From Pseudomonas nitroreducens (GTDB taxonomy: Bacteria > Pseudomonadota > Gammaproteobacteria > Pseudomonadales > Pseudomonadaceae): DNA of 64,000 nt. Under the pieces are notes generated by a model. It was given only the letters and a program-made list of their open reading frames with translations. It ran no database searches and had not been told where the DNA came from. The DNA is taken from contig NZ_JALJXP010000008.1 of NCBI RefSeq assembly GCF_024170165.1, forward strand, positions 248,001 to 312,000. The letters are read 5' to 3'. The position numbers and the translations under genes are program-made. Shown one piece after another: positions 7,608 to 16,655 of the stretch (position 1 is the first letter of the stretch; the number at the start of each line of letters is the position of its first letter).

Positions 7608-9191
7608 TCAGTGGTGTTCGCGGGTGGCGCGGAAGGTCACGTCCGGCCAGCGCTCTTCCATCAGGCTCAGGTTGACGCGGGTCGGGGCCAGGTAGGTGAG
7701 GTGGCCGCCGCCGTCCACGGAGAGGTTCTCGAAGGCCTTGTCCTTGAACTCCTTGAGCTTCTTCTCGTCCTTGCACTCGATCCAGCGCGCGGACCAGACG
7801 TTGATCTGCTCGTAGGCGCACTCGACCTTGTATTCCTCCTTCAGGCGGCTGGCGACGACGTCGAACTGCAGCACGCCGACGGCGCCGAGGATGATGTCGT
7901 TGTTGCGCTCGGGGAAGAACACCTGGGTGGCGCCTTCCTCGGCCAGCTCCTGCAGGCCCTGGCGCAGCTGCTTGGACTTCAGCGGGTCCTTCAGGCGCAC
8001 GCGGCGGAACAGTTCTGGGGCGAAGTGCGGGATGCCGGTGAAGCCCAGCGCCTCGCCTTCGGTGAAGGTGTCGCCGATCTGGATGGTGCCGTGGTTGTGC
8101 AGGCCGATGATGTCGCCGGCGAAGGCCTCTTCCAGCTGCTCACGCTCGCTGGAGAAGAAGGTCAGCGCGTCGGCGATCTTCACGTCCTTGCCCAGGCGCA
8201 CGTGGCGCATCTTCATGCCCTTCTCGTACTTGCCCGAGCAGATGCGCATGAAGGCGATGCGGTCGCGGTGCTTGGGGTCCATGTTCGCCTGAATCTTGAA
8301 CACGAAGCCGGAGAATTTCTCCTCGGTCGGCGCCACGGTGCGCTCGTGGGCACCACGCTCCAACGGTTGCGGAGCCCAGTCGACGATGCAGTCGAGGACC
8401 TGGTCGACACCGAAGTTGCCCAGTGCGGTACCGAAGAACACCGGGGTCATCTCGCCCTTGAGGAAGGCGTCCTTGTCGAACTCATGGCAGGCGCCCTGCA
8501 CCAGTTCCAGCTCTTCGAGGAAATTGTCGTAGAGGTCGCCCAGGTGCGCGCGCGCTTCGTCCGAGTCGAGCTTGTCGATGACCTTGGTCTCGATGCGCTC
8601 GTGGCCGTGGCCCGGCACGTAGACGATGATCTTGTCCTGGGCGAGGTGGTACACGCCCTTGAAGTCGCGGTAGCAACCGATCGGCCAGGTGATCGGCGCG
8701 GCCTTGATCTTCAGGACCGCTTCGATCTCGTCGAGCAGCTCGATGGGGTCGCGGATGTCGCGGTCGAGTTTGTTGATGAAGCTGACGATGGGCGTGTCGC
8801 GCAGGCGGCAGACTTCCATCAGGGCGATGGTGCGCGGCTCTACACCCTTGCCGCCGTCGAGGACCATCAGCGCCGAGTCCACCGCGGTCAGGGTGCGGTA
8901 GGTGTCTTCGGAGAAGTCTTCGTGGCCGGGGGTGTCGAGCAGGTTGATCATGTGCTCGCGGTAGGGGAACTGCATCACCGAGGTGGTGATGGAGATGCCG
9001 CGCTGCTTCTCCATCTCCATCCAGTCGGAGGTGGCGTGACGGTCGGACTTGCGCGACTTCACGGTACCGGCGACGGCAATCGCCTTGCCCATCAGCAGGA
9101 GCTTCTCGGTAATGGTGGTCTTACCGGCGTCGGGGTGGGAAATGATCGCGAACGTACGGCGCTTCGCGACTTCGGCGGCTTGGATGCTCAT
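7608..9191 (-). CDS. prfC: Peptide chain release factor 3
   Basis: RF3 is a translational GTPase that recycles RF1/RF2 from the ribosome after peptide release. The 527-residue product matches the family length. GTPase motifs are visible: SHPDAGKTT (P-loop), [17 protein letters not shown] and NKLD. The RF3-specific stretch [20 protein letters not shown] follows, and the C-terminus is [17 protein letters not shown]. The ATG at 9191 gives [20 protein letters not shown] as in P. aeruginosa; an upstream in-frame extension of 13 codons is unlikely. It is a single-gene unit with a terminator at 7566-7596. Confidence 0.98.
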   Translation of the reverse strand: MSIQAAEVAKRRTFAIISHPDAGKTTITEKLLLMGKAIAVAGTVKSRKSDRHATSDWMEMEKQRGISITTSVMQFPYREHMINLLDTPGHEDFSEDTYRTLTAVDSALMVLDGGKGVEPRTIALMEVCRLRDTPIVSFINKLDRDIRDPIELLDEIEAVLKIKAAPITWPIGCYRDFKGVYHLAQDKIIVYVPGHGHERIETKVIDKLDSDEARAHLGDLYDNFLEELELVQGACHEFDKDAFLKGEMTPVFFGTALGNFGVDQVLDCIVDWAPQPLERGAHERTVAPTEEKFSGFVFKIQANMDPKHRDRIAFMRICSGKYEKGMKMRHVRLGKDVKIADALTFFSSEREQLEEAFAGDIIGLHNHGTIQIGDTFTEGEALGFTGIPHFAPELFRRVRLKDPLKSKQLRQGLQELAEEGATQVFFPERNNDIILGAVGVLQFDVVASRLKEEYKVECAYEQINVWSARWIECKDEKKLKEFKDKAFENLSVDGGGHLTYLAPTRVNLSLMEERWPDVTFRATREHH

Positions 9192-9318
9192 GGATGGGTG
9201 CCTGGTCGATTCGGTGAAGACGGGCGGCAAGCGGCCCGAAAAGCGCGGGATTATAGCGTAAACCGGTGCGTCGCCGGCAGACCCGGCGACGCAAGGCTCA
9301 AGTCCCCGGTGGGGGCCT

Positions 9319-10590
9319 TCAGTGGTGGCTGTCGGCGACGGGGCCGGCGCCGTGGTAGATGCGCCGCACCAGCGGGCCGATGGACAGGCCCTGGAGCAGG
9401 ATCGACACCAGCACCACCACGTAGGTCAGGCTGAGGATCAGGTCGCGCTGCTCGCCCAGCGGCAGGGACAGCGCCAGGGCTACCGAGACGCCGCCGCGCA
9501 GGCCGCCCCAGACGAGGATGCGGATGGTCCCGGCGGGCACCTGGCGGCGGCCGTTCTCCCGCTGGCGCAGCACCAGGATGGCCGGGGCCACGGTGAGCAG
9601 GCGCGAGATCAGCACCGCGCCGCCGAGGGCGAAGGCGGCCACCACGTGCAGCCAGTTGAACGGCAGCAGGAGCAGCTCCAGGCCGATCAGGGCGAACAGC
9701 AGGGCGTTGAGGATCTCGTCGATCAGCTCCCAGAACTTGTCGATGTAGCGCCGCGTCTCGTCGGACATGGCGTACTGCCGCGCCTGGTTGCCGATGATCA
9801 GGCCGGCCACCACCATGGCGATCGGCGCCGACACGTGCAGCCGCGCCGCCAGCGCCGCGCCGCCGATCACCAGGGCCAGGGTGAGCATGACTTCCACCTG
9901 GTACTGGTCGATGCCGCGCATCATCAGGAACACCCCGTAGCCCAGCGCCGCGCCGAACAGGATGCCGCCGATGGCCTCCTGCACGAACAGCCAGGCGATG
10001 GTCGACGCGGTGGGCGTTTCGCCGGCCAGCAGGATGCCCAGCAGGATGGTGAAGACCACCACGGCGGTGCCGTCGTTGAACAGCGATTCGCCGACTATGG
10101 TGGTGGCCAGCGGCTTGGGTGCGCCGGCGGACCTGAGGATGCCCAGCACCGCGATGGGGTCGGTGGGCGAAATCAGTGCGCCGAACAGCAGGCAGTAGAT
10201 GAAGTCCACGTGCCAGCCGAAGAGGGCGAAGGTGTAGTAGGCCAGGTAGCCGATCACGGTAGTGGCGATCAGCACACCGAAGGTGGCCAGCAGGCCGATG
10301 GGCCACTTGTAGTTGCGCAGGTCCGCCAGGTTCACGTGCAGTGCGCCGGCGAACAGCAGGGCGGGCAGGAACCAGGTCATCAGCACGTCGGAGAAGTCGA
10401 TGCGGCTGATGATCTGCTGCATCTCGACTTCCAGGACCGGGTAGCCCAGCAGCGACATGCCCTGGGCGATGAAGGAGAACACCAGGGCGGTGGCCATCAC
10501 GCCGATGGTCGGCGGCAGGCGGATGAAGCGGTAGTTGACGTAGGTGAGCAGGGTGGTCAGCGCGATGAACGCCGCAGCCAGGTCAAGCAT
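9319..10590 (-). CDS. nhaP: NhaP-type Na+/H+ antiporter (CPA1 family)
   Basis: This 423-residue polytopic inner membrane protein exchanges cytoplasmic Na+ (or K+) for protons and helps with salt and alkali stress. About 12 hydrophobic segments are seen. Family motifs include [19 protein letters not shown], the ion-binding [14 protein letters not shown] and [17 protein letters not shown] near the C-terminus. The ATG at 10590 fits the family N-terminus [20 protein letters not shown]; a longer upstream reading is not hydrophobic and is unlikely. It is divergent from an OpuC-type osmolyte importer, a pairing recalled also from P. aeruginosa, so the locus looks dedicated to osmotic and ionic stress. 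Confidence 0.92.
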   Translation of the reverse strand: MLDLAAAFIALTTLLTYVNYRFIRLPPTIGVMATALVFSFIAQGMSLLGYPVLEVEMQQIISRIDFSDVLMTWFLPALLFAGALHVNLADLRNYKWPIGLLATFGVLIATTVIGYLAYYTFALFGWHVDFIYCLLFGALISPTDPIAVLGILRSAGAPKPLATTIVGESLFNDGTAVVVFTILLGILLAGETPTASTIAWLFVQEAIGGILFGAALGYGVFLMMRGIDQYQVEVMLTLALVIGGAALAARLHVSAPIAMVVAGLIIGNQARQYAMSDETRRYIDKFWELIDEILNALLFALIGLELLLLPFNWLHVVAAFALGGAVLISRLLTVAPAILVLRQRENGRRQVPAGTIRILVWGGLRGGVSVALALSLPLGEQRDLILSLTYVVVLVSILLQGLSIGPLVRRIYHGAGPVADSHH

Positions 10591-11037
10591 GGTGATGGGT
10601 CTCCGTGGTAGGCAAGACGCCGGCCCCGAGTGACCTATCCATGGGTCGGGGGCACGCGAAAGGAACCCGATGATAACCGCTGAGCGAAACCGCGTGCGTC
10701 TTCGCCGGGCGCATCCGGCGTTGGGCAAGCGTACTTGGGCGATGGTTCAGCCGAGTCGAGGATTTTTTTGAAAAAAGTTTTGTCGCCCACAGCCCCCGGA
10801 CCATGGGGGCTGACGCCGATTTCGCCTGCGCGCGATGGCAGAAGGATGGCAATTTTATTGAACGGATGGACACGGACGGGGGTCCACCCCTTCGCGACGG
10901 TAATCCGCAAACGCATTCGCAAGTGCTTGATTCCCGTCGCGTTTAATCGCGGTCCCAGATGGGTTTCTGGACGGGATCGAGCGTCAAGTGAGCGGGGCGA
11001 TGCCAGTCGCCGCGCACCCGAAGGGAGTCCCCCAACC
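10591..11037. other. 447-bp divergent intergenic region nhaP / opuC
   Basis: No credible gene is present. It holds an A/T-run segment at 10763-10784 and a perfect 7-bp stem (AGCCCCC / GGGGGCT, arms about 10791-10797 and 10805-10811). A GGGG-TCCA-CCCC palindrome lies near 10880. These may contribute to osmoregulated divergent promoters, but no clear -35/-10 pair was found. Confidence 0.4.
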
Positions 11038-11754
11038 ATGGTGAAAACCACCACGGGCAAGGCCCTGTTCGGCGTCTGCTTTGCAGTCGTTGTTCTGGCT
11101 TTGCTGATCCACTGGATCACCCCTGCCACCTTGTGGCAGTACCGCGAAGACCTGCTGTTCTACCTGCAGGCGCACCTGGTCCTGGTGTTCGCGTCCATGC
11201 TGGCCGCCGTCGCGGTCGGTATCCCCGCCGGCATCCTGCTCAGCCGGCCCGCCCTGCAGGGGCAGGCCGAACGCCTGATGCAGGTGTTCAACGTCGGCAA
11301 CACCATCCCGCCGCTGGCCGTGCTGGCCATCGCCCTGGCGATAGTCGGGATCGGCAACGGTCCGGCGATCCTCGCCCTGTTCCTCGCCTCGCTGCTGCCC
11401 ATCGTGCGCAATACCTACGAAGGCCTGCGCGCCGTGCCGGCTTCGCTCAAGGAAGCGGCCACCGGTATCGGCATGACACCGCGCCAGGTATTGCTGCGGG
11501 TCGAGTTGCCCAACGCGGTGCCGCTGATCATGGGCGGCGTGCGCATTGCACTGGCACTGAACGTGGGCTCCGCGCCGCTGGCCTTCCTGATCGGCGCCAA
11601 CAGCCTGGGCAGCCTGATCTTCCCCGGCATCGCCCTGGACGACCAGTCCAAGCTGCTGCTCGGCGCCGTGTGCACCGCGCTGCTGGCGCTGGTGCTCGAT
11701 GGCCTGGTGGTGCTGTTCAGCCGCACCGTGCTGGAGCGGGGGCTGACGCAATGA
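11038..11754 (+). CDS. opuCB: OpuC-type glycine betaine/carnitine/choline importer, permease 1
   Basis: This 238-residue permease has a long N-terminal hydrophobic helix followed by the BPD_transp_1 fold. Recognisable stretches are VGIPAGILLSRP, FNVGNTIPPLAVLAIAL, LLPIVRNTYEGLRAVP and the EAA loop SLKEAATGIGMTPRQVLLRVE, all typical of OpuCB/OsmW-like permeases. The ATG at 11038 has AGGGAG 11 bases upstream. Its stop codon overlaps the region just before the binding-protein gene. Subunit letters are assigned by order (permease, binding protein, permease, ATPase). The exact osmolyte is not shown by the sequence. Confidence 0.88.
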   Translation: MVKTTTGKALFGVCFAVVVLALLIHWITPATLWQYREDLLFYLQAHLVLVFASMLAAVAVGIPAGILLSRPALQGQAERLMQVFNVGNTIPPLAVLAIALAIVGIGNGPAILALFLASLLPIVRNTYEGLRAVPASLKEAATGIGMTPRQVLLRVELPNAVPLIMGGVRIALALNVGSAPLAFLIGANSLGSLIFPGIALDDQSKLLLGAVCTALLALVLDGLVVLFSRTVLERGLTQ

Positions 11755-11780
11755 AGGGACTCGATTTCAAAGGAGCCGGC

Positions 11781-12719
11781 ATGAAACGTCTGCTTGGCGC
11801 GCTGGGGCTGCTGCTTGCCGCCGCCACGGGAGCTGCGCACGCGGCCGATGTGATCCGCATCGGCGGCAAGCCGTTCACCGAACAGCGCATTCTCACCGCC
11901 ATCACCGCGCAGTACCTGCAGAGCAAGGGCTATGAGGTGAAGGTCACCAACGGCCTGGGCAGCACCCTGGCGCGCAGCGCGCAGCAGAGCGGCCAACTCG
12001 ATCTGGTCTGGGAGTACACCGGCTCATCGCTGATCGTCTACAACAAGGTCAAGGACAAGCTGGACGCCCAGCAGTCACTGGCCAGGGTCCGCGAACTGGA
12101 CGGCAAGAAGGGGCTGGTCTGGCCCAAGCCGGCGCCGTTCAACAATACCTACGCCCTGGCGATGCCCGAGGAACAGGCCGAGAAACTCGGCGTGCGGACC
12201 CTCAGCGACCTGGCCCGGGTGATGAAGGAGCAGGGTGCGAAGCCGAGCCACCTGTTCGCCATGGACCCGGAGTTTGCCGGGCGCCCCGACGGCCTCGGGC
12301 CGATGAGCGAGCTGTACGGCTTCCACTTCACCCGTGACGACGTGCGGCAGATGGATGCCGGGCTGGTGTACACCGCGCTGAAGAATCGCCAGGTGTTCGT
12401 CGGCCTCGTCTACACCACCGACGGCCGCCTGCAGGACTTCAAGCTGCGCGTGCTGGAAGACGACAAGCACTTCTTCCCCTTCTACAACGCCGCCCCGGTG
12501 CTGCGCGCCGATGCGCTGCAGAAGCACCCGGAGCTGAAGACCCTGTTCGAGCCCATCTCCGACCTGCTCGACGACAAGACCATGCAGGCGCTCAACGCCC
12601 AGGTCGACATCGACCAGGAGCCGCCGCAGCGTGTGGCGCAGAAGTTCCTGCGCGAGCACAAGCTGCTGGGCGACAAGGGCCAGTCCACCAATGACCAGCC
12701 CGCCGGGGAGGACAACTGA
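11781..12719 (+). CDS. opuCC: OpuC/OsmF-type osmolyte-binding periplasmic protein
   Basis: This 312-residue binding protein of the OpuAC family has a signal peptide (MKRLLGALGLLLAAATGAAH, cleavage near AHA-ADV). The mature part begins with DVIRIGGKPFTEQRILTAIT and contains GLGSTLARSAQQSGQLDLVWEYTG, a pattern typical of OpuCC/OsmF/YehZ proteins. The ATG at 11781 follows AAGGAG at good spacing. An earlier in-frame ATG at 11751 overlaps the permease stop but lacks a comparable ribosome binding site. Proteins of this class bind quaternary ammonium osmoprotectants; the ligand here is inferred from the family. Confidence 0.9.
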   Translation: MKRLLGALGLLLAAATGAAHAADVIRIGGKPFTEQRILTAITAQYLQSKGYEVKVTNGLGSTLARSAQQSGQLDLVWEYTGSSLIVYNKVKDKLDAQQSLARVRELDGKKGLVWPKPAPFNNTYALAMPEEQAEKLGVRTLSDLARVMKEQGAKPSHLFAMDPEFAGRPDGLGPMSELYGFHFTRDDVRQMDAGLVYTALKNRQVFVGLVYTTDGRLQDFKLRVLEDDKHFFPFYNAAPVLRADALQKHPELKTLFEPISDLLDDKTMQALNAQVDIDQEPPQRVAQKFLREHKLLGDKGQSTNDQPAGEDN

Positions 12720-12720
12720 T

Positions 12721-13386
12721 ATGGACTTCATGACCGTGATTTCCCGCCTGGACTGGGCCCAGGTCGGGCAACTGACGTTGCAGCACCTGATGCTGGTGTC
12801 CATTGCGGTAGGCCTGGCGATCATCGTCGGCGTGCCGCTGGGCGTGCTGATGACGCGCTTCCGCTGGCTCGCCGGGCCGCTGCAGGGCGCCGCCACCGTG
12901 GTGCTGACCATCCCTTCCATCGCGCTGTTCGGCCTGATGCTGCCGCTCTACTCGAAGATCGGCCAGGGCCTCGGCCCACTGCCGGCGATCACCGCAGTGT
13001 TCCTCTATTCGCTGCTGCCGATCCTGCGCAACACTTACCTCGCGCTGACCAATGTCGAACCCGGCATCCGCGAAGCCGGCAAGGGCATCGGCATGACGTT
13101 CTGGCAGCGCCTGCGGATGGTCGACATCCCCATCGCCGTCCCGGTGATCCTCGCCGGCGTGCGCACCGCCGTGGTGATGAACATCGGCGTGATGACCATC
13201 GCCGCGGTGATCGGCGCCGGTGGCCTGGGCGTCCTCATCCTCAATTCCATCAGCCAATCCAACATGCCCATGCTGGTGGTCGGCGCCGTGCTGGTGAGCC
13301 TCTTGGCCATCGCCGCCGACCTGCTGCTGCAGTGGTTGCAGCGTGCGCTCACCCCGAAGGGCCTGCGCCCGCAGACAGGAGACTGA
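12721..13386 (+). CDS. opuCD: OpuC-type osmolyte importer, permease 2
   Basis: This 221-residue permease is paralogous to the one at 11038. It contains VGVPLGVLMTRFR, TIPSIALFGLMLPLYSKIGQGLGPLPA, LLPILRNTYLALTNVEP and the EAA loop GIREAGKGIGMTFWQRLRMVD. The ATG at 12721 comes one base after the binding-protein stop codon, so translation is coupled. It forms the transmembrane dimer with the first permease. Confidence 0.89.
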   Translation: MDFMTVISRLDWAQVGQLTLQHLMLVSIAVGLAIIVGVPLGVLMTRFRWLAGPLQGAATVVLTIPSIALFGLMLPLYSKIGQGLGPLPAITAVFLYSLLPILRNTYLALTNVEPGIREAGKGIGMTFWQRLRMVDIPIAVPVILAGVRTAVVMNIGVMTIAAVIGAGGLGVLILNSISQSNMPMLVVGAVLVSLLAIAADLLLQWLQRALTPKGLRPQTGD

Positions 13387-13388
13387 AC

Positions 13389-14555
13389 ATGATCGAACTC
13401 GACCAGCTGACCAAGACCTTCACCCTCAAGGACGGCAAGGAATTCCGCGCCGTGGACAAGGTCAGCCTGACCGTGGAGAAGGGCGAGATCTGCGTGTTCC
13501 TCGGCCCCTCTGGTTGCGGCAAGACCACCACGCTGAAGATGATCAACCGCATCATCCAGCCCACCTCTGGGCGCGTGCTGATCGACGGCCAGGACACCGC
13601 CGAACTGGACGAGGTGACCCTGCGCCGGCAGATCGGCTACGTGATCCAGCAGATCGGCCTGTTCCCCAACATGACCATCGAGGAAAACATCATGGTCGTG
13701 CCGCGCCTGCTCGGCTGGGACAAGCAGAAGTGCAAGGACAAGGCGCGCGAGCTGATGGCCATGGTCAAGCTCGAGCCCAAGCAGTATCTGTCGCGCTACC
13801 CGCGTGAATTGTCCGGCGGGCAGCAACAGCGTATCGGCGTGATCCGCGCGCTGGCAGCCGACGCCCCGCTGCTATTGATGGACGAGCCGTTCGGCGCGGT
13901 GGACCCGATCAACCGCGAGTCGATCCAGAACGAGTTCTTCGAGCTGCAGCGCAAGCTGGGCATGACCGTGATCATGGTCAGCCACGACATCGACGAGGCG
14001 ATCAAACTGGGCGACAAGGTGGCGGTGTTCAAGAGCGGCCGCCTGCTCCAGTACGACCACCCGGACACCCTGCTGGCACACCCGGCGGACGAGTTCGTCA
14101 GCGCCTTCACCGGCCAGGACAGCACCCTCAAGCGCCTGCTGCTGGTACGCGCCGAAGATGCGGCCGACAGCAGCATCGTCACCGCCAGCCCGGGCACCAC
14201 CGTCGCCGAAGCCGTGGAGAAGATGGAAGAAGACGACCGCCGCTACCTGGTGGTGGTGGACGCCAACGGCAAGGGGCTGGGCTACGTGCGCCGCAAGGAC
14301 ATGCGCCGCAAGGACGGCGTGTGCAGCGACTTCCTCAACGAGTTCCGCGTGACCGCCAGCCACGACGAGCACCTGCGCATCCTGTTGTCGCGCATGTACG
14401 AGTTCAACAGCTCGTGGTTGCCGGTGCTGGATGCCGAGGGGCAGTTCCTTGGCGAGGTGACGCAGGAGTCGATCGCCGATTACCTGAGCTCGGGGCGCTC
14501 GCGTGGGCGCAAGACCAACATCGTGTCGCCGGCGGAGGTGGCGCAGGCTTCCTGA
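13389..14555 (+). CDS. opuCA: OpuC-type osmolyte importer ATPase with CBS domains
   Basis: This 388-residue ATPase has an N-terminal ABC domain with Walker A GPSGCGKTT, IGYVIQQIGLFPNMT, signature LSGGQQQRIGVIRAL, Walker B LLLMDEPFGAVDP and MVSHDIDEA. The C-terminal ~120 residues carry two CBS-like units (ITASPGTTVAEAVEKM region and RVTASHDEHLRILLSRMYEF region). In OpuA/OpuC systems such CBS pairs sense ionic strength or nucleotides and gate transport. The gene starts two bases after the second permease and ends the four-gene operon. No T-rich terminator follows; REP elements lie downstream. Confidence 0.92.
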   Translation: MIELDQLTKTFTLKDGKEFRAVDKVSLTVEKGEICVFLGPSGCGKTTTLKMINRIIQPTSGRVLIDGQDTAELDEVTLRRQIGYVIQQIGLFPNMTIEENIMVVPRLLGWDKQKCKDKARELMAMVKLEPKQYLSRYPRELSGGQQQRIGVIRALAADAPLLLMDEPFGAVDPINRESIQNEFFELQRKLGMTVIMVSHDIDEAIKLGDKVAVFKSGRLLQYDHPDTLLAHPADEFVSAFTGQDSTLKRLLLVRAEDAADSSIVTASPGTTVAEAVEKMEEDDRRYLVVVDANGKGLGYVRRKDMRRKDGVCSDFLNEFRVTASHDEHLRILLSRMYEFNSSWLPVLDAEGQFLGEVTQESIADYLSSGRSRGRKTNIVSPAEVAQAS

Positions 14556-15213
14556 CTTTATATGTGAAGGTTGGGGCGCCTGACTCTTCCGTGCGAATGC
14601 TGACTTCGCAGCGGACGGCTGCCCTCTCCCTAACCCTCTCCCTGAAGGGAGAGGGGATATCCGTGCCGGCTGCGGTGTTCGTGCTATCCGGCTGACGCAG
14701 CGCTATCAGTGAGCTCGGAACGCTCCCTCTCCCTTCAGGGAGAGGGCGGGGGAGAGGGCCGCCCAGCTCCGATTTTCTCCACTGCACCTCTCAAGAAAAC
14801 TTCCCCCCGCACCACCCATCCCGAAACGCTGAACTCCCCCCTCTGTCACCGGTCGTTAACTCAGTAGGACGATGATGCAGAAACCCGTCGAAAGCCCCGT
14901 TCTGTGCGGTATTCCGTGCATTTTGTTGAGTATCTGAAACAGTCAACCGGCAGTGCGACAAAGGGATGCGAAAAAGCGGCAAATCAGGGTTGAACTCAGG
15001 GACTTCAGGTCCTAAAGTTCGCGCCCGAACGTCCATGCTGGAAACGATCCATCCGGCTCAAGTACTGACGACGAGAGGCACCGGCGCCACTGACCGGTAC
15101 CGGTGATACTCGGCGACATGCCTTGGGAAGTAGGCGAACCAAAGTGGGGAAACGGATTCGACGTTCAGCTTCACCCCTACGAATAACCTGTTCTGCCATT
15201 TGGAGTCCCAACC
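14556..15213. other. 658-bp intergenic region opuCA-speC
   Basis: No convincing ORF is present. The left part holds a REP pair (14622-14758). The right ~400 bp is the speC leader. It contains an interrupted stem-loop at 14992-15020 (GAACT/AGTTC outer arms, GGAC/GTCC inner arms) and a 12-bp perfect palindrome ACCGGTACCGGT at about 15093-15104. A long structured leader before ornithine decarboxylase is compatible with post-transcriptional control, but no known riboswitch was recognised. Confidence 0.45.
14622..14758. repeat. CCCTCTCCC-type REP pair (inverted)
   Basis: Copy one (14622-14656) reads CCCTCTCCCTAACCCTCTCC then TGAAGGGAGAGGGG. Copy two (14723-14758) is its inverse with CCCTCTCCCTTCAGGGAGAG. 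The order of the two orientations is opposite to that of the pair at 7389-7496. From memory, this lies where gene order switches from a PA39-like block to a PA45-like block of PAO1. Confidence 0.8.
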
Positions 15214-16377
15214 ATGTCCATCAAGGTCGAGGATTACTTCGCCCCCGAAACCTTCCAGCGCATGAAGGCGTTTGCCGACAAGCAGGAAACCCCCTTCGTC
15301 GTCATCGACAAGCAGACCATCGCCGATGCTTACGACCAGCTGACCGGCTGCTTCCCGTTCGCCAAGATCTACTACGCAGTGAAGGCCAACCCGGCCACCG
15401 AGATCACCGAGCTGCTGCGCGACAAGGGTTCGAACTTCGACATCGCCTCCATCTACGAGCTGGACAAGGTGATGAAGACCGGCGTGCGCGCCGAGCAGAT
15501 CAGCTACGGCAACACCATCAAGAAAGCCCGCGACATTCGCTACTTCTTTGAAAAGGGCGTGCGCCTGTTCGCCACCGACTCCGAAGCCGACCTGCGCAAC
15601 ATCGCCAAGGCCGCGCCGGGCTCCAAGGTCTACGTGCGCATCCTCACCGAAGGCTCCACCTCGGCCGACTGGCCGCTGTCGCGCAAGTTCGGCTGCCAGT
15701 CGGACATGGCCATGGACCTGCTGGTGCTGGCCCGCGACCTGGGCCTGGTGCCCTACGGCGTGTCCTTCCACGTGGGTTCGCAGCAGCGCGACATCGGCGT
15801 GTGGGACGCGGCCATCGCCAAGGTGAAGGTCATCTTCGAGCGCCTGAAGGAAGAAGACGGCATCGAGCTGAAGCTGATCAACATGGGCGGCGGCTTCCCG
15901 GCCAACTACATCGCCAAGACCAACAGCCTGGAAACCTACGCGGAAGAGATCATTCGCTTCCTCAAGGAAGACTTCGGCGACGAACTGCCGGAAATCATCC
16001 TCGAGCCGGGCCGCTCGCTGATCGCCAACGCCGGTATCCTGGTCAGCGAAGTCGTGCTGGTAGCGCGCAAGTCGCGCACCGCGGTCGAGCGCTGGGTGTT
16101 CACCGACGTGGGCAAGTTCTCCGGGCTGATCGAAACCATGGACGAGTCCATCAAGTTCCCGATCCACGTGGAGAAGGCGGGCGAGCTGGAAGAAGTAGTG
16201 ATCGCCGGGCCGACCTGCGACAGCGCGGACATCATGTACGAGCACTACAAGTACGGCCTGCCGCTGAACCTGGCCGCTGGCGACCGCCTGTACTGGCTGT
16301 CCACCGGCGCCTATACCACCAGCTACAGTGCGGTGGAGTTCAACGGCTTCCCGCCGCTGAAGGCGTTCTACCTGTAA
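15214..16377 (+). CDS. speC: Ornithine decarboxylase, PLP-dependent (fold III)
   Basis: This enzyme decarboxylates L-ornithine to putrescine, an entry step of polyamine synthesis. The 387-residue protein is a eukaryotic-like alanine-racemase-fold decarboxylase. The PLP lysine is K57 in YYAVKANPATE, HVGSQQRD and MGGGFPANY follow, and the catalytic cysteine is C335 in GPTCDSADIMYEHY. Length and sequence match P. aeruginosa SpeC. Related enzymes can also act on lysine, so dual specificity is possible. The ATG has GGAG about 8 bases upstream. It is monocistronic, with a long leader and a strong terminator at 16393-16422. Confidence 0.95.
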   Translation: MSIKVEDYFAPETFQRMKAFADKQETPFVVIDKQTIADAYDQLTGCFPFAKIYYAVKANPATEITELLRDKGSNFDIASIYELDKVMKTGVRAEQISYGNTIKKARDIRYFFEKGVRLFATDSEADLRNIAKAAPGSKVYVRILTEGSTSADWPLSRKFGCQSDMAMDLLVLARDLGLVPYGVSFHVGSQQRDIGVWDAAIAKVKVIFERLKEEDGIELKLINMGGGFPANYIAKTNSLETYAEEIIRFLKEDFGDELPEIILEPGRSLIANAGILVSEVVLVARKSRTAVERWVFTDVGKFSGLIETMDESIKFPIHVEKAGELEEVVIAGPTCDSADIMYEHYKYGLPLNLAAGDRLYWLSTGAYTTSYSAVEFNGFPPLKAFYL

Positions 16378-16392
16378 GGCTCGGCTCCAATG

Positions 16393-16424
16393 AAAAAGCC
16401 CCGCATCAGCGGGGCTTTTTCTTT
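16393..16424 (+). terminator. speC terminator
   Basis: AAAAAGCCCCGC, loop ATCA, GCGGGGCTTTTT forms a long stem followed by CTTTCT. It starts 16 bases after the speC stop codon. The flanking A and T runs would also allow function from the other strand. Confidence 0.92.
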
Positions 16425-16466
16425 CTGGGCTCATCGCAGCAGCGGAAACCCAACGCCAGCCTTCCC

Positions 16467-16581
16467 CTGTAGGAGCGGGCCATGCCCGCGATTCGCCGGC
16501 AAAGCCGGCGTTTCAGGCAAGCGGCGTCAATCTGCAGAGGCGTTCCAGGGATGCGTTCGCGGGCATGGCCCGCTCCTACAG
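16467..16581. repeat. REPIN (GTAGGAGCGGGCCATGCCCG family)
   Basis: Two inverted REP arms, CTGTAGGAGCGGGCCATGCC plus CGCGA (16467-16491) and its exact reverse complement (16557-16581), enclose a ~65-bp spacer that itself contains CGCCGGCAAAGCCGGCG. This is the classical REPIN layout of Pseudomonas genomes. It sits between the terminators of speC and cptA. Confidence 0.9.
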
Positions 16582-16604
16582 GCGGAATTCTTTACTGGCG
16601 CGCA

Positions 16605-16637
16605 ATGAAAAACGCCCCGCAAAGGCGGGGCGTTCTT
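16605..16637 (-). terminator. cptA terminator
   Basis: ACGCCCCGC (16612-620), loop AAAG and GCGGGGCGT (625-633) form a 9-bp stem. On the minus strand it is followed by a T-run (complement of TGAAAAA), placing it 20-50 bases after the cptA stop. Confidence 0.9.
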
Positions 16638-16655
16638 CAGGGCACCGGGTCCGAC

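Noticed and set aside
7611-9434. 607-codon + strand frame opposite prfC
   Set aside because: Antisense shadow of a highly conserved prfC gene; low-complexity His/Val/Asp-rich translation.
10791-10811. AGCCCCC/GGGGGCT hairpin near a T-run as a terminator
   Set aside because: On either strand the T-run is not directly after the stem, and no gene ends there; both flanking genes start from this gap.
10583-10873. Possible 96-residue gene between nhaP and opuCB
   Set aside because: It overlaps the nhaP start on the same strand, has no ribosome binding site and includes low-complexity basic sequence.
14791-15036. Possible 81-residue gene in the speC upstream region
   Set aside because: No ribosome binding site, atypical codon use and no recognisable motif; the region reads better as a leader/intergenic segment.
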